64,000 bases of DNA. Source: Comamonadaceae bacterium. Its GTDB lineage: Bacteria > Pseudomonadota > Gammaproteobacteria > Burkholderiales > Burkholderiaceae_C. The notes under the pieces were generated by a model. It was not told where the DNA came from, did not search any database, and was given only the letters and a program-made list of their open reading frames with translations. The stretch lies in contig CANFLU010000002.1 in NCBI GenBank assembly GCA_947447975.1, forward strand, positions 1 through 64,000, given 5' to 3'. Position numbers and translations under genes: made by a program. Below are positions 8,816 through 17,485 of the stretch, piece by piece. Position 1 is the first letter of the stretch. Every line of letters starts with the position of its first letter.

Positions 8816-9850
8816 TCATGCAAACGCTTGCAAGACGTTAACCACGTTGACACCCACCGCGTCCACCGCATAACCGCCTTCAAACACCAGCACGGTCGGT
8901 AAGCCCGCGTGTGCGATGCGCTCGCCCATGCGCAGATAGTCTTGGCTTTGCAGCGCAAAGCCAGAGATAGGGTCACCGGCAAAAGTATCCACGCCTAGTG
9001 ATACCACCAAGGCCTGCGCCCCGTAGTCGGTGATAGCGCTTAGCGCCAGTTCCAAGGCCTCCGACCAGCGCGTGTAGTCGCTGCCACGCGGCAGGGGGAA
9101 ATTAAGATTCAAGCCAAGTCCCGCGCCCTGCCCGCGTTCATCGGCATGGCCTAAATAGAACGGGTACTCGGTGCGCGGATCACCGTGGATACTGGCAAAA
9201 AACACGTCAGCGCGCGCATAAAAAATCGCCTGTGTGCCGTTACCGTGGTGGTAGTCCACATCTAACACCGCGACGCGCTCTAAGCCACTGTCGCGCAGGT
9301 ACTGCGCTGCCAGTGCCGCATTGTTTAAGAAACAGTAACCGCCGAAAAAATCCGCGCCCGCGTGGTGGCCCGGCGGACGGCTGAGCGCAAATGCGGCGTG
9401 ACCGCCTTGTGCAATATGTGCCGCCGCGCTGAGCGCGCAATCGGCGCCGCTGCGTGCCGCCTGCCAGGTGCCTGCCGTCAAAGGCGTACCGGCGTCAAAG
9501 GAATACAGGCCCATGCGGGCCGCAAAATTATCGGGCTCGACGTCCGTGCGAAAACTGCGCGTGGGCCAGACACTGGCGATGGCGTCCTGCGCCGCGTTGG
9601 CGGGGTCTAGCGCCAGCCATTGCTGCCAGGCGGTTTGCAGAAATCGCAGATAACGCGGACTGTGGATGCGGCTGAGCAGCGTGTCGTCAAAATGGTGGGG
9701 TATTTGCAAGTGCCCCAGCGCCCGCGCCTCCAATGCCGCAAACACCTGGTCTTGGCGCTGGGGCACTTCGTGGCAGGGCACCATGCGGCCACGGTACATC
9801 TCCAGCTTGCCTTGGTGGCCGGCATGGTCGGGGTTGTAAAAAGTCTGCAT
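8816..9850 (-). CDS. aphA: Acetylpolyamine amidohydrolase, HDAC superfamily
   Basis: A 344-residue zinc hydrolase that resembles acetylpolyamine amidohydrolase of Mycoplana over its whole length. That enzyme removes the acetyl group from acetylated putrescine, spermidine and similar amines. Visible elements are the N-terminal YNPDHAGHQGKLEMYRG, the tandem His motif RPPGHHAG (158-165), the zinc ligand motif LDVDYHHGNGTQ (Asp199, His201), Asp288 in SLGVDTF, and the catalytic Tyr327 in EGGY. The family's extra loop (PTRSFRTDVEPDN) that restricts the active site to small amines is present. The gene is single, facing the MFS gene. A second HDAC-family enzyme of a different subtype occurs at 55906-57024. 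Deacetylation of acetylpolyamines is a family-based inference. Confidence 0.9.
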   Translation of the reverse strand: MQTFYNPDHAGHQGKLEMYRGRMVPCHEVPQRQDQVFAALEARALGHLQIPHHFDDTLLSRIHSPRYLRFLQTAWQQWLALDPANAAQDAIASVWPTRSFRTDVEPDNFAARMGLYSFDAGTPLTAGTWQAARSGADCALSAAAHIAQGGHAAFALSRPPGHHAGADFFGGYCFLNNAALAAQYLRDSGLERVAVLDVDYHHGNGTQAIFYARADVFFASIHGDPRTEYPFYLGHADERGQGAGLGLNLNFPLPRGSDYTRWSEALELALSAITDYGAQALVVSLGVDTFAGDPISGFALQSQDYLRMGERIAHAGLPTVLVFEGGYAVDAVGVNVVNVLQAFA

Positions 9851-9940
9851 GGCGCAAGCCTACAGGAAGAAGCCCGTCTGCGGTCGCAGGAGACGGCGCG
9901 CAGACTTTAGGCAGGCCTATGCATCAAAGCCAATAGGCGC

Positions 9941-10219
9941 CTAACGCAAACGGCTGGCCACAATACCCAGGGTCAGCGGGTGGAAAAAAAACTCGCCATC
10001 CTCGCCTTTTTCATTCGTGCCCACCACCACATAGCAACCGGCCATATCGCCGATACGACGCACTTTATAGCCCTTGGTCTCGAGTAGCTTGGAGAGCTTG
10101 TCGGGGGCCGTCCAACCTGATTTCGGCCCGGAGTTGCACTTGGCCGGTGACTGGGCATAAGCGAGGCTGGCAAGCAGGCATGAAATGCCCATAAATACAA
10201 GGCGGCTCTGTTTGCGCAT
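9941..10219 (-). CDS. Small exported PepSY-like protein
   Basis: A 92-residue protein with a signal peptide ending at AYA-Q (about residue 22). The mature part is a single PepSY-like domain: LSKLLETKGYKVRRIGDM, then GCYVVVGTNEKGEDGEFFFHPLT. Small periplasmic PepSY proteins are common in proteobacteria, and their role is poorly known; inhibition of proteases or binding of metals has been proposed. The mature protein holds two cysteines (in PAKCNSG and AGCYVVV). The gene stands alone. Confidence 0.7.
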   Translation of the reverse strand: MRKQSRLVFMGISCLLASLAYAQSPAKCNSGPKSGWTAPDKLSKLLETKGYKVRRIGDMAGCYVVVGTNEKGEDGEFFFHPLTLGIVASRLR

Positions 10220-10386
10220 GGCGTCCTAGGAATTAATAGCGGTGCGCCATTGTGCACCGACGCCCATCCGGCACAAAAAAAAGCCGTTTTGCGCCTGCAG
10301 CGAAGGACTCCATGGCTAGGGGGTAACCACCTGTGCGGCGGCCCCTGGCAGCCCATGGGCGAGGGCAAGGCAGGCGATTTGCAGTT

Positions 10387-11088
10387 TCAGCCGCTCAGCA
10401 TCGGGTAGAGCGATATCAGCAGTGCAGCGGCCATGCTGCAATTGAATACCCGCATACGAAACGGATCTTGCAAATAGCTCCGCAGCGCGCTGCCAAAACC
10501 CACCCATACCGACGAACAGGGTAAGCCCAGCGCAACATACATCAGCCCCAGCGGCGCAATCTGCAGTAGACCGGCGCCCGGTGGCACATAAGCGCTCATG
10601 ATGGTGACCGCCATGACCCAGGCTTTGGGGTTGACCCACTGAAACAAAACCGCAGCCCAAAACCCTAAGGGCTTGGCCTCGTCTTGGGCACTGGGCAGGA
10701 ACTGCGGCCCATGGTGCGCGCCGGGCGCCGGTGTTGCCTGGGAGGGATGCGGCGTTTGGGCATTCGGCAAGCTAGCGTCCAGCGCAGCATGGGCAGGAAC
10801 ATGTGGACGCGCACTGGCCAAGCTCCAGGCCATCCAAACCATGTAGGCCGCGCCCGCAAAGCGCACCAGGTCATAAAAAGCAGGGAACTGCGCCAACACC
10901 GTGTGCAGGCCCAGGCCCACAGCGATCACCATAAAGCCAAAACCTAGCTGCACGCCCATCAGATGCGCCAGCGTGCGTCGGAAACCAAAATGCACGCCAG
11001 ACGCCATCAGCATGGTGTTATTCGGACCGGGCGTGATCGAACTGACCAGCATGAACAGCGCCACGCCCCACCAGTGCTCTGGCGTCAA
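10387..11088 (-). CDS. LysE/RhtB family amino-acid exporter
   Basis: A 233-residue inner-membrane exporter of the LysE/RhtB family, with the conserved SSITPGPNNTMLMASG motif in the first segment and QWVNPKAWVMA in the second half. The cytoplasmic loop (residues about 75-115) is unusually long and rich in Pro and His. The start is a TTG whose last bases overlap the stop of the upstream EamA gene (TTGA), so translation is probably coupled. It is the last gene of a run of three exporters transcribed leftwards. Substrate is unknown; homoserine, threonine or leucine export is typical of the family. Confidence 0.85.
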   Translation of the reverse strand: MTPEHWWGVALFMLVSSITPGPNNTMLMASGVHFGFRRTLAHLMGVQLGFGFMVIAVGLGLHTVLAQFPAFYDLVRFAGAAYMVWMAWSLASARPHVPAHAALDASLPNAQTPHPSQATPAPGAHHGPQFLPSAQDEAKPLGFWAAVLFQWVNPKAWVMAVTIMSAYVPPGAGLLQIAPLGLMYVALGLPCSSVWVGFGSALRSYLQDPFRMRVFNCSMAAALLISLYPMLSG

Positions 11089-12017
11089 TCCACCTTCTCC
11101 TCACGCACGGCGGCGGGCATGGTCGGCATGGACAAGCGCTTGCCCGCGAACACCACCACCACCACCGCGAGTGCAAAGCCCAGCGTCATCATCTCCAAAG
11201 ACTCGCCCAGCAAAGGAACCGCCACCAGGATCGAGAAAAACGGCTGCAGCAACTGCAACTGGCTGACGCGCAAAGCGCCGCCCATGGCCAGGCCACGGTA
11301 CCAGGCAAAAAATCCGGCCCACATCGAGAACACACCGACATAGCCCAGCGCCCACCAGGCCGTGGCGTGGATAGCCTGCTGCGGCCAATTCCATAAGGCG
11401 CCGGGCACCGTCATGGGCAAAGCCATCACGCAGACCCAGCAAATCACCCGCTCTGCACCCAGCGAAGGCGTCACTTGCGCGCCATAGACATAGCCCAGAG
11501 CCGCTGAAAGAATGGCGCCTAGCAGCAGCAAGTCAGCCCACTCGGGTACAAAACCCAAACCTTGTTGGTAGGCACGCAGCAATGAAAAAACCAACACCAA
11601 CGAAGCGCCCAGCACCGCACACACCCAAAACGCCAGGCGCGCGCGCAGGTGCAGCACCCAGGCCGACAAGGCAGCAGTGGCAAGTGGCAGTAAAGCGGTA
11701 AACACCGCTGCGTGGCCGGAGGTGACATGGCGTAAGGCAAAGCCCAGCAGTAGCGGGAAACCAATCACATTGCCCAGCAGCGCCAACAACAATGGCTTGC
11801 GCTGCGCCTTCGTGGGCCAGGGCGCGCGCGACAACAGCAAATAGGCGATCGACAAAGCGCCGGCCAGCGCGGCACGTGCGAAAGTAATAAACCACGCCGA
11901 GAGCTGGGGGTTATCGACGGTGCCGGTGGCCAAGCGTGTCATGGGCAAGGTGATGGCAAACACCACCACGCCCAAGAGGCCCAACCACATCCCCACGCTT
12001 TGCTCACGCTCGCTCAT
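11085..12017 (-). CDS. EamA-type DMT superfamily exporter
   Basis: A 310-residue protein with ten hydrophobic segments and two EamA repeats, the layout of drug/metabolite exporters such as RhaT, YdcZ and EamA. The first repeat has GLLGVVVFAITLPMTRLA and the second LGYVGVFSMWAGFFAWYRGL. The frame is open to 12032, but the ATG at 12017 forms an ATGA overlap with the stop of the upstream RhtB gene, so I prefer it. The gene lies between two LysE/RhtB genes with overlapping ends, suggesting one transcript devoted to efflux of amino acids or related metabolites. Confidence 0.85.
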   Translation of the reverse strand: MSEREQSVGMWLGLLGVVVFAITLPMTRLATGTVDNPQLSAWFITFARAALAGALSIAYLLLSRAPWPTKAQRKPLLLALLGNVIGFPLLLGFALRHVTSGHAAVFTALLPLATAALSAWVLHLRARLAFWVCAVLGASLVLVFSLLRAYQQGLGFVPEWADLLLLGAILSAALGYVYGAQVTPSLGAERVICWVCVMALPMTVPGALWNWPQQAIHATAWWALGYVGVFSMWAGFFAWYRGLAMGGALRVSQLQLLQPFFSILVAVPLLGESLEMMTLGFALAVVVVVFAGKRLSMPTMPAAVREEKVD

Positions 12018-12673
12018 ATGCGTGCCATCCACAGAGCCGTCAATACCAACAAAGTGGCCATGCAGCGGTTAAACCATTGCAAGCGCAAACCGGTCGCTAG
12101 GCCCTCGCGCAGGGGTCCGCTCAGCCATTGCCGCGCGAAGGAACCGAGCACGGCATACAACAAATTACTCACAAACCCGAAGGCGACCATCAAGGGCAGG
12201 ATGATGGCAAAGCGCTCCAATCCATCGTCCCGTCCAGCCAACCAACCAGCCACCACGGTGAGCGCCAACATCCAAGCCTTGATATTCACAAACTGCAAGA
12301 GCACACCCTGGCGAAAGTCCACGTTCAAGGCCGCTGCATCCGCTTGCGCCAGGCTTTTGGTACTGGCCAGCTTGAAGGCAAGCCACAGCAAATAGGCCAT
12401 GCCCAGGGCTTGAATGCCTAAGCGCAGTAGTGGCACGGCCAGCACCACCGCCCCCACACCAGCAGCGCACAAACTGAACAAAAGCCCCCAACCGACAGGC
12501 ACTGCGCAAACAAACTGCATCGCACGGCGCAACCCGAAATTGGCAGCCATTGCGGTGGACACCGTGGTATTGGGTCCGGGGGTGAAGCTGGTGACGGTCG
12601 ATAGCAACAACAAGGCAACAAATTCGGACTGGGGCATGTGTGCAAATGTAATCCCAATCCATGCGACCATCAT
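12014..12673 (-). CDS. LysE/RhtB family amino-acid exporter, first gene of exporter run
   Basis: A 219-residue LysE/RhtB exporter (LSTVTSFTPGPNTTVSTAMA near the N-terminus, QFVNIKAWMLALTVVAG in the middle). The frame opens with ATG at 12673, but the usual family N-terminus begins at MPQSEFVALLLL. An ATG at 12637 is therefore an equally likely start; neither has a clear ribosome binding site. It overlaps the EamA gene by four bases. It is divergent from the MFS gene at 12754, with only about 80-115 bases for both promoters. Its sequence differs clearly from the third gene of the run, so this is not a recent tandem duplication. Confidence 0.85.
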   Translation of the reverse strand: MMVAWIGITFAHMPQSEFVALLLLSTVTSFTPGPNTTVSTAMAANFGLRRAMQFVCAVPVGWGLLFSLCAAGVGAVVLAVPLLRLGIQALGMAYLLWLAFKLASTKSLAQADAAALNVDFRQGVLLQFVNIKAWMLALTVVAGWLAGRDDGLERFAIILPLMVAFGFVSNLLYAVLGSFARQWLSGPLREGLATGLRLQWFNRCMATLLVLTALWMARI

Positions 12674-12753
12674 CCAAGGCCCCCTACACTGCGCCCCTCC
12701 TGCGCTTGCCCTGGGCTATACCCGGGCCCTGTTGGCGCGCTTGCCCTTAGGTT

Positions 12754-14007
12754 TTGATTTTGTTTTTCTCCAACCCCCTTTTGCAAATACCCGGCTACCG
12801 CCGACTGTGGCTTTCCCTCCTGGTGAGCGGGCTGGGCGGTCAAATCACCATGCTGGCGCTGCCACTGACTGCGGTAGTGTTGCTGCAGGCCACGCCCAGC
12901 CAGATGGGCGTTATGACAGCCATGGAATTGCTGCCCTTTGTGTTGCTGTCTTTACCCGGCGGTGTCTTCCTGGACCGGCGGCGCAAGTTGCCCGTTTTTA
13001 TCGCAGGCGAATTATTGATGGGCGCTTTTTTGCTACTCATCCCCTTGGCCTGGTGGATGGGGATCTTGTCCATGCCTTTGATGTACGGGTTGGCTTTCTG
13101 CCTGGGCTGCGTGTACACCGTGGCAGGCTCTGCAGCGCAGATTGTGCTTACCCAGCTCGTCGGGCGCGACCAGCTGGTGCGGGCCAATGCGCAAAACGCG
13201 CTGGCCAGCTCGCTGGCCGAAGTCACAGGCCCGGGCCTGGCCGGAGCGCTGATTCGCATGTTGAGCGCGCCACTGGCCCTGGTCGCCGACGCCTGCTTGC
13301 TGGTGGGTTCTGTCGTGTTGTTGCGCGGTATCCGCATCGAAGAGCCTGTGCCCAAATTGACGCGGCGCTCGTTTCGGGCCGAATTGCTGGAAGGACTGCA
13401 CTTTGTGCGCACCCACCGCGTACTGGTGGAACTGGCCGCTATGCTGGGCAGTTGGCAGTTTTTTGCGCAGATGGCCTTGTCCGTCCAGATTGTGTACGCG
13501 GTGCGTGAATTGGGCCTGAGTGAGGACAGCACCGCCATGGCCTACATCGCCATGGGCGTCGGCTCGATCGCAGCGGGTACAGGCGGGTCAGGTCTGAGCC
13601 GCCGATGGGGCGTGGGCCGCTCTTTGCTGTTGGGCATGGGCTTGACTTCGGTGAGCTGGCTGGGGGCGCTCGCGCTGCGCGAATGGGTCGATGCAGTGCT
13701 TTTATTTAGCGCCATGCTGTTGTGCTTTAGCCTGGGTGCAACGCTGATGTTCATCAACATGATTTCGCTGCGCCAAAGCAGCACGCCGCAGCCCATGCTC
13801 GGGCGTATGAATTCCACGATGCGCTGGCTGGCCCTGCTTCCATCGGCTCCGGGCGCACTGATCGGTGGCTGGGTCGCCGAACACTGGGGCCTATCCTATG
13901 CACTGGGCATGGCCGGAGGCGGCTGCCTATTGGTGACCCTGGTCTTTAGCTTGCGCCCAGTGCTGCGCGCCATCTTGGTACTGCCCGATAGTGCGCAGGC
14001 CGCCTAG
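12754..14007 (+). CDS. MFS transporter, MFS_3/EntS-like
   Basis: A 417-residue inner-membrane protein of the MFS_3 branch (enterobactin exporter EntS, macrolide efflux). Typical features are the N-terminal IPGYRRLWLSLLVSGLGGQITMLAL-type segment, the loop LPGGVFLDRRRKLP, and the ANAQNALASSLAEVTGPGLAG stretch. About eleven or twelve hydrophobic segments are visible. The first in-frame start is a TTG at 12754 with no good ribosome binding site, so the exact N-terminus is uncertain. The gene is divergent from the three exporters at 10387-12673. The substrate is unknown; export of a hydrophobic compound or siderophore is the family's usual role. Confidence 0.82.
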   Translation: MILFFSNPLLQIPGYRRLWLSLLVSGLGGQITMLALPLTAVVLLQATPSQMGVMTAMELLPFVLLSLPGGVFLDRRRKLPVFIAGELLMGAFLLLIPLAWWMGILSMPLMYGLAFCLGCVYTVAGSAAQIVLTQLVGRDQLVRANAQNALASSLAEVTGPGLAGALIRMLSAPLALVADACLLVGSVVLLRGIRIEEPVPKLTRRSFRAELLEGLHFVRTHRVLVELAAMLGSWQFFAQMALSVQIVYAVRELGLSEDSTAMAYIAMGVGSIAAGTGGSGLSRRWGVGRSLLLGMGLTSVSWLGALALREWVDAVLLFSAMLLCFSLGATLMFINMISLRQSSTPQPMLGRMNSTMRWLALLPSAPGALIGGWVAEHWGLSYALGMAGGGCLLVTLVFSLRPVLRAILVLPDSAQAA

Positions 14008-14067
14008 GTGCTATGCGCATCGATATCCACTAGGCCCCTTACACATCGCGACCAAGCCGACAACCAT

Positions 14068-14778
14068 TTATACGCTTAGGCCCTGCCCCAAGCGGCCATC
14101 GATGACTTCAATCGTCCGATCGCAGCGCGCCGAAAGCTCTGGGTTGTGGGTAACGAACAAGACTGCTGTCGCATGCTCTTGGCACACACTGCGCAGCAAG
14201 GCAAAGACGCCGTCGGCGCTTTTGGAGTCCAGATTGCCGGTGGGCTCATCGGCCAATATCAGCGCCGGTTGCATCGCCAGCGCGCGCGCCACGGCCACAC
14301 GTTGCTGCTGACCGCCGGAGAGTCGATTGGCCGGCGCGTCTAGCCAGGGGCGCATACCCACACTGTCGAGCAAGTGCGTGGCCCGCGCGCGCATAGTGGC
14401 ATCCATAAAACCCTGGGCCGCATACATTGGCATCATCACGTTTTCCAGGGCGCTAAATGCGCTGAGCAAATGGTGGTACTGGAACACAAAGCCAATGCTG
14501 TGCCCGCGCAAATGCGTGCGCTGCGCGTCGCTAAGCTGCGTGGTCTCTAGGCCAGTGATGCGCAGACTGCCGCTGCTGGGTCTATCCAACAAGCCCACGG
14601 TATTGAGCAAGGTACTTTTGCCAGAACCCGAGGGCCCGACCACGGCACAAAAATCGCCGGGGTACAAGCGCATGTCAATACCGTGCAAAACTTCGATTTC
14701 ATTGTCCGCACCGACGTTGAATGATTTGCGTATGCCTTGCAACTCCAGCACCGGCACGGCTTGATGGGGTTCAGGCAC
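14068..14778 (-). CDS. ABC transporter ATPase, LolD/MacB type
   Basis: A 236-residue ABC ATPase of the LolD/MacB class. It has the Walker A motif GPSGSGKST (48-56), the signature [19 protein letters not shown], and the Walker B region [15 protein letters not shown], which is characteristic of this class. It should energise the FtsX-like permease encoded just upstream. A GTG start at 14778 overlaps the permease stop by eight bases. It is the last gene of the overlapping operon that begins with the 2-oxoacid dehydrogenase E1 genes at 19556. Such ATPase/permease/adaptor sets either extract lipoproteins or export peptides and antibiotics; no substrate is suggested by the sequence. Confidence 0.92.
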   Translation of the reverse strand: MPEPHQAVPVLELQGIRKSFNVGADNEIEVLHGIDMRLYPGDFCAVVGPSGSGKSTLLNTVGLLDRPSSGSLRITGLETTQLSDAQRTHLRGHSIGFVFQYHHLLSAFSALENVMMPMYAAQGFMDATMRARATHLLDSVGMRPWLDAPANRLSGGQQQRVAVARALAMQPALILADEPTGNLDSKSADGVFALLRSVCQEHATAVLFVTHNPELSARCDRTIEVIDGRLGQGLSV

Positions 14779-16003
14779 GGATAGCCACCACCGGGTCCAA
14801 ACGCGCAGCCCGCAACGCGGGGGCCAGTGCCGACAGCAGGCCGGTCAAACTCGCCAGCGCTAGCGCTTGCACAAACAATGCGCTGTCCATCACCATCGCA
14901 AACATGATGCTGCCATCGGCATTGCGCATATAACGCTGCCACAGCACCATGGACAGCGCACCGATCAAGGCACCCACCAGCGCCCCTGCCAAGCCAAGCA
15001 AGCCGCCTTGCAACAAAAACACCCGCATCACTTGCGCGCGGCGCACGCCCATGGCGCGCAAGATGCCGATCTCACGCGAGCGCTGCACCACTGACACCAC
15101 CAGCACACTGGCAATACCAAAGCCTACCGACAAAGCCACAAAAAAGCGGATGGCGGTATTGGCCGTGGTCTGTGCCCGCACCGCGGTAAAAAACTGCTCG
15201 TTGGTTTTGATCCAGCTATCGGCCTGCAAGCCGGTATGGCTTTGGATTTGCTGGGCTACACGCTCGGCGGCGTAGATATCGTGCAGCGTGAGGTCTAGGA
15301 TAGAGGCGCCACCGGCCAAGCCGAACAGGCTTTGCGCGGTACGCATGGCCATAAAGACATTGCGGCTGTTGGCACCTTTGTTGCCCAGATCAAAAATACC
15401 TGCCAGCTTGAGCGTCAACACCGTGCCGCTGACCGTGGCGATACGCAGCGGATCGCCCGGCACGACGCCCAGGTCGGCGGCTAGCTCGGTACCGATCAGC
15501 AAGGTATCGCTGCTGATATCGGGCGAGCCCTGCACCATTTTTTCACGCAGGGCGATGATTTGAAAATACAAGTCCGGCAGCATGCCGACCACCGACACCG
15601 AGCGACTGGCCTCGCCCCGCGTGACCAATGCCGCGCCCAGCACCGCGGGCGATACCAACTTGATCTCTGGCATGGCTTGCAATTGCAGCACCAGGCTTTG
15701 CCACTGGTCTATGCCTTTGACGCGTTGCAAGGGAATTTGCACGGTGGCCGCCTCCAGACTGTCGGGCTCCACGCCCTGGGCCCGTGCGCGCTCCTTGGAA
15801 GCCAGCACCTGGATATGCGCCTGCCCCGTCAGCACCCGATTTACAAAATTGGCCTGCAGTCCGTTGAGCAGGGCCGACATAAAAATAATCACGGCTACGC
15901 CAATGGCAATACCGACCACAATGAACAAAGTCTGGATACGCCCTTCGCGCAAAAAGCGCCAAGCCACCAGCACCTCGAAAGGCAGCCATGCGCGCTGCTT
16001 CAT
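14771..16003 (-). CDS. ABC permease, FtsX/MacB-type
   Basis: A 410-residue inner-membrane permease of the FtsX/LolCE/MacB class. It has one transmembrane segment near residues 20-42 ([19 protein letters not shown]), a periplasmic MacB-like core of about 230 residues, and three C-terminal segments, the first flanked by [18 protein letters not shown], a hallmark of the class. The frame is open a further 52 codons upstream. However, the ATG at 16003 forms a perfect ATGA overlap with the adaptor stop and matches the family N-terminus, so it is chosen. It works with the ATPase downstream and the adaptor upstream. Confidence 0.92.
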   Translation of the reverse strand: MKQRAWLPFEVLVAWRFLREGRIQTLFIVVGIAIGVAVIIFMSALLNGLQANFVNRVLTGQAHIQVLASKERARAQGVEPDSLEAATVQIPLQRVKGIDQWQSLVLQLQAMPEIKLVSPAVLGAALVTRGEASRSVSVVGMLPDLYFQIIALREKMVQGSPDISSDTLLIGTELAADLGVVPGDPLRIATVSGTVLTLKLAGIFDLGNKGANSRNVFMAMRTAQSLFGLAGGASILDLTLHDIYAAERVAQQIQSHTGLQADSWIKTNEQFFTAVRAQTTANTAIRFFVALSVGFGIASVLVVSVVQRSREIGILRAMGVRRAQVMRVFLLQGGLLGLAGALVGALIGALSMVLWQRYMRNADGSIMFAMVMDSALFVQALALASLTGLLSALAPALRAARLDPVVAIRA

Positions 16004-17250
16004 GGCTGCGCCTGCCGTATGCGATCGCCCTCGTGTACCGTGCTCTGCGCCACGGGCACCAATAAAGCGCCGACTTGCAAGCCGCTGAGCACCTCGACCC
16101 TGCCCTGGGCTTGCAGGCCCACACGCAGCGCCTGGCGCTGCGCCCGGCCATCGCGCCACAGCAAGACCCAGGGCGCAGCCTGGTTCACATCGTGCACTGC
16201 CGTTAAAGGAATATGCAGCGCCTGTGGCCGGCGCGCCACCTCAATATCCACCGACACCGTCATGTCCTGGCGCAGTTGCGCCACTGGGGCGCTCACGTCT
16301 AAACGCACCTCGATCGCGCCGCGCTGCGGATCCACCGCCGGGTTGATAAAGGCCACACGGGCGGCAAAAGTTTGCTCGGCAAATGCGTCGGCCGAAGCCT
16401 GGGCGTTTTGTCCGGTGTGCAACCACTTGAGGTTTTTTTCGTCAATTTGTAACACCAGCTGCATAGCGCCTTGTGGCGAAAGCACCAACAGCACTTTGCC
16501 CGGCTGCACACCGTCGCCAGCCTCCACATGGCGCGCCATCACGATGCCATCGACCGGGGCGCTGATGCGGCTGTAGCGCAAGCGCGCTTGGGCGGTTTGC
16601 CGTGCCGCTTGGGCCTGGCGCAAACTGGCTTGGGCGCTGGCAGTTTCTGCGCCCGCAGACTGCAGGCTAGCGCGTTGGTGTGCCGCTATGGTGAGCTGTG
16701 CCTGCGCCATGTCCAAGGCGCGTTGCGCCTCTTCGGCCGCAGCGGCGCCATAGAAGCCTTGGGCATGCAAGTCCTGCGCACGCGCTGCATTGCGCTGCGC
16801 GCTGCGCAGATTGAACTGGGCCTGCGCCACGGCCTGATCGGCCAGTGGCTGTTTCAGCTCGGACAGCACACGCAAATTGCTCGCTGCCAGTTGCTCAGCG
16901 GCAGCGGCCTGCGCCAGATTGGCCTGCCACTCGCTCGCGTCCATCTCCAATAGCAATTGCCCACGCTGGACCGCCTGGCCTTCAGCCACGAGCACTGTGC
17001 GCACCGTACCGGTAATTTGCGCGCCTAGGTTGATGCGGTGCGCGGTCTCTACGCGCCCGCTGGCCACGATGGTATGGACCAAGGTGCTTTGCACCACTGG
17101 CTCGAGCACGATTTGCGGACCCAAGGCCTGCCCGTAAGCCACATAGGCCAGTACGCCTGCCACGGTCGCACCGATGGCCCATCCAGCCAGCGCGCGCAAG
17201 CTCAAGGCCACAGCACCCAGCCCTCTGACCTGCACCTCATGGAGCTTCAA
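16000..17250 (-). CDS. Periplasmic adaptor (HlyD/MacA-like) of ABC exporter
   Basis: A 416-residue membrane-fusion protein. It has an N-terminal membrane anchor (about 19-40), a first biotinyl-lipoyl half (GAQITGTVRTVLVAEGQAVQ), a long Ala/Gln-rich coiled-coil hairpin (about 110-220), the second lipoyl half (ISAPVDGIVMARHVEAGDGVQ), and a beta-barrel. This is the build of MacA/HlyD adaptors that bridge an inner-membrane ABC transporter and an outer-membrane channel. The first start is a TTG at 17250, which overlaps the lipoyl gene by 14 bases without a ribosome binding site. A GTG 13 codons later, preceded by GAGGG, is an alternative. The gene's end overlaps the permease start by four bases. 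No TolC-like channel gene is nearby. Confidence 0.88.
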   Translation of the reverse strand: MKLHEVQVRGLGAVALSLRALAGWAIGATVAGVLAYVAYGQALGPQIVLEPVVQSTLVHTIVASGRVETAHRINLGAQITGTVRTVLVAEGQAVQRGQLLLEMDASEWQANLAQAAAAEQLAASNLRVLSELKQPLADQAVAQAQFNLRSAQRNAARAQDLHAQGFYGAAAAEEAQRALDMAQAQLTIAAHQRASLQSAGAETASAQASLRQAQAARQTAQARLRYSRISAPVDGIVMARHVEAGDGVQPGKVLLVLSPQGAMQLVLQIDEKNLKWLHTGQNAQASADAFAEQTFAARVAFINPAVDPQRGAIEVRLDVSAPVAQLRQDMTVSVDIEVARRPQALHIPLTAVHDVNQAAPWVLLWRDGRAQRQALRVGLQAQGRVEVLSGLQVGALLVPVAQSTVHEGDRIRQAQP

Positions 17251-17485
17251 AGCGCGCTAGCACGGTCCCTGCTGCAAAGCTTTCGCCGTCCTGCACGGCT
17301 ATCGACGTGATGTGCCCATTGTCGGGCGCCTCCACGTCGATAGCGGCTTTCACCAGCACGACCGTTGCCAGCACCTGCCCCTTGCGCACCGGCACACCCG
17401 GCGCCACCAGCCATTTGTCCAGTAGTGCATGCGCGTCCTCTTGCCCGCCCGTCCACACCGAGGCGGGCAATAGGATGTCCATCAT
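17237..17485 (-). CDS. Free-standing lipoyl-domain protein
   Basis: An 82-residue protein that is nothing but one lipoyl/biotinyl domain: an N-terminal strand MMDILLPASVW, a hairpin with VLVKAAIDVEAP and Lys46 at the position that is lipoylated, and a closing half GHITSIAVQDGESFAAG. Its ATG overlaps the stop of the E1 beta gene (ATGATG). In ordinary 2-oxoacid dehydrogenase complexes such a domain is the N-terminus of the E2 acyltransferase. Here no E1-binding or catalytic E2 domain follows. Biotinylation rather than lipoylation cannot be excluded, but the partner genes favour lipoyl, and the biotin motif (A/V)MKM is absent. It would carry the acyl group made by the E1 encoded upstream. Confidence 0.82.
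   Translation of the reverse strand: MMDILLPASVWTGGQEDAHALLDKWLVAPGVPVRKGQVLATVVLVKAAIDVEAPDNGHITSIAVQDGESFAAGTVLARFEAP

Noticed and set aside
15560-16576. 338-codon plus-strand frame across the permease and adaptor genes
   Set aside because: Complement of two clearly recognised transporter genes; no ribosome binding site and a low-complexity Ser/Thr/Arg-rich translation.
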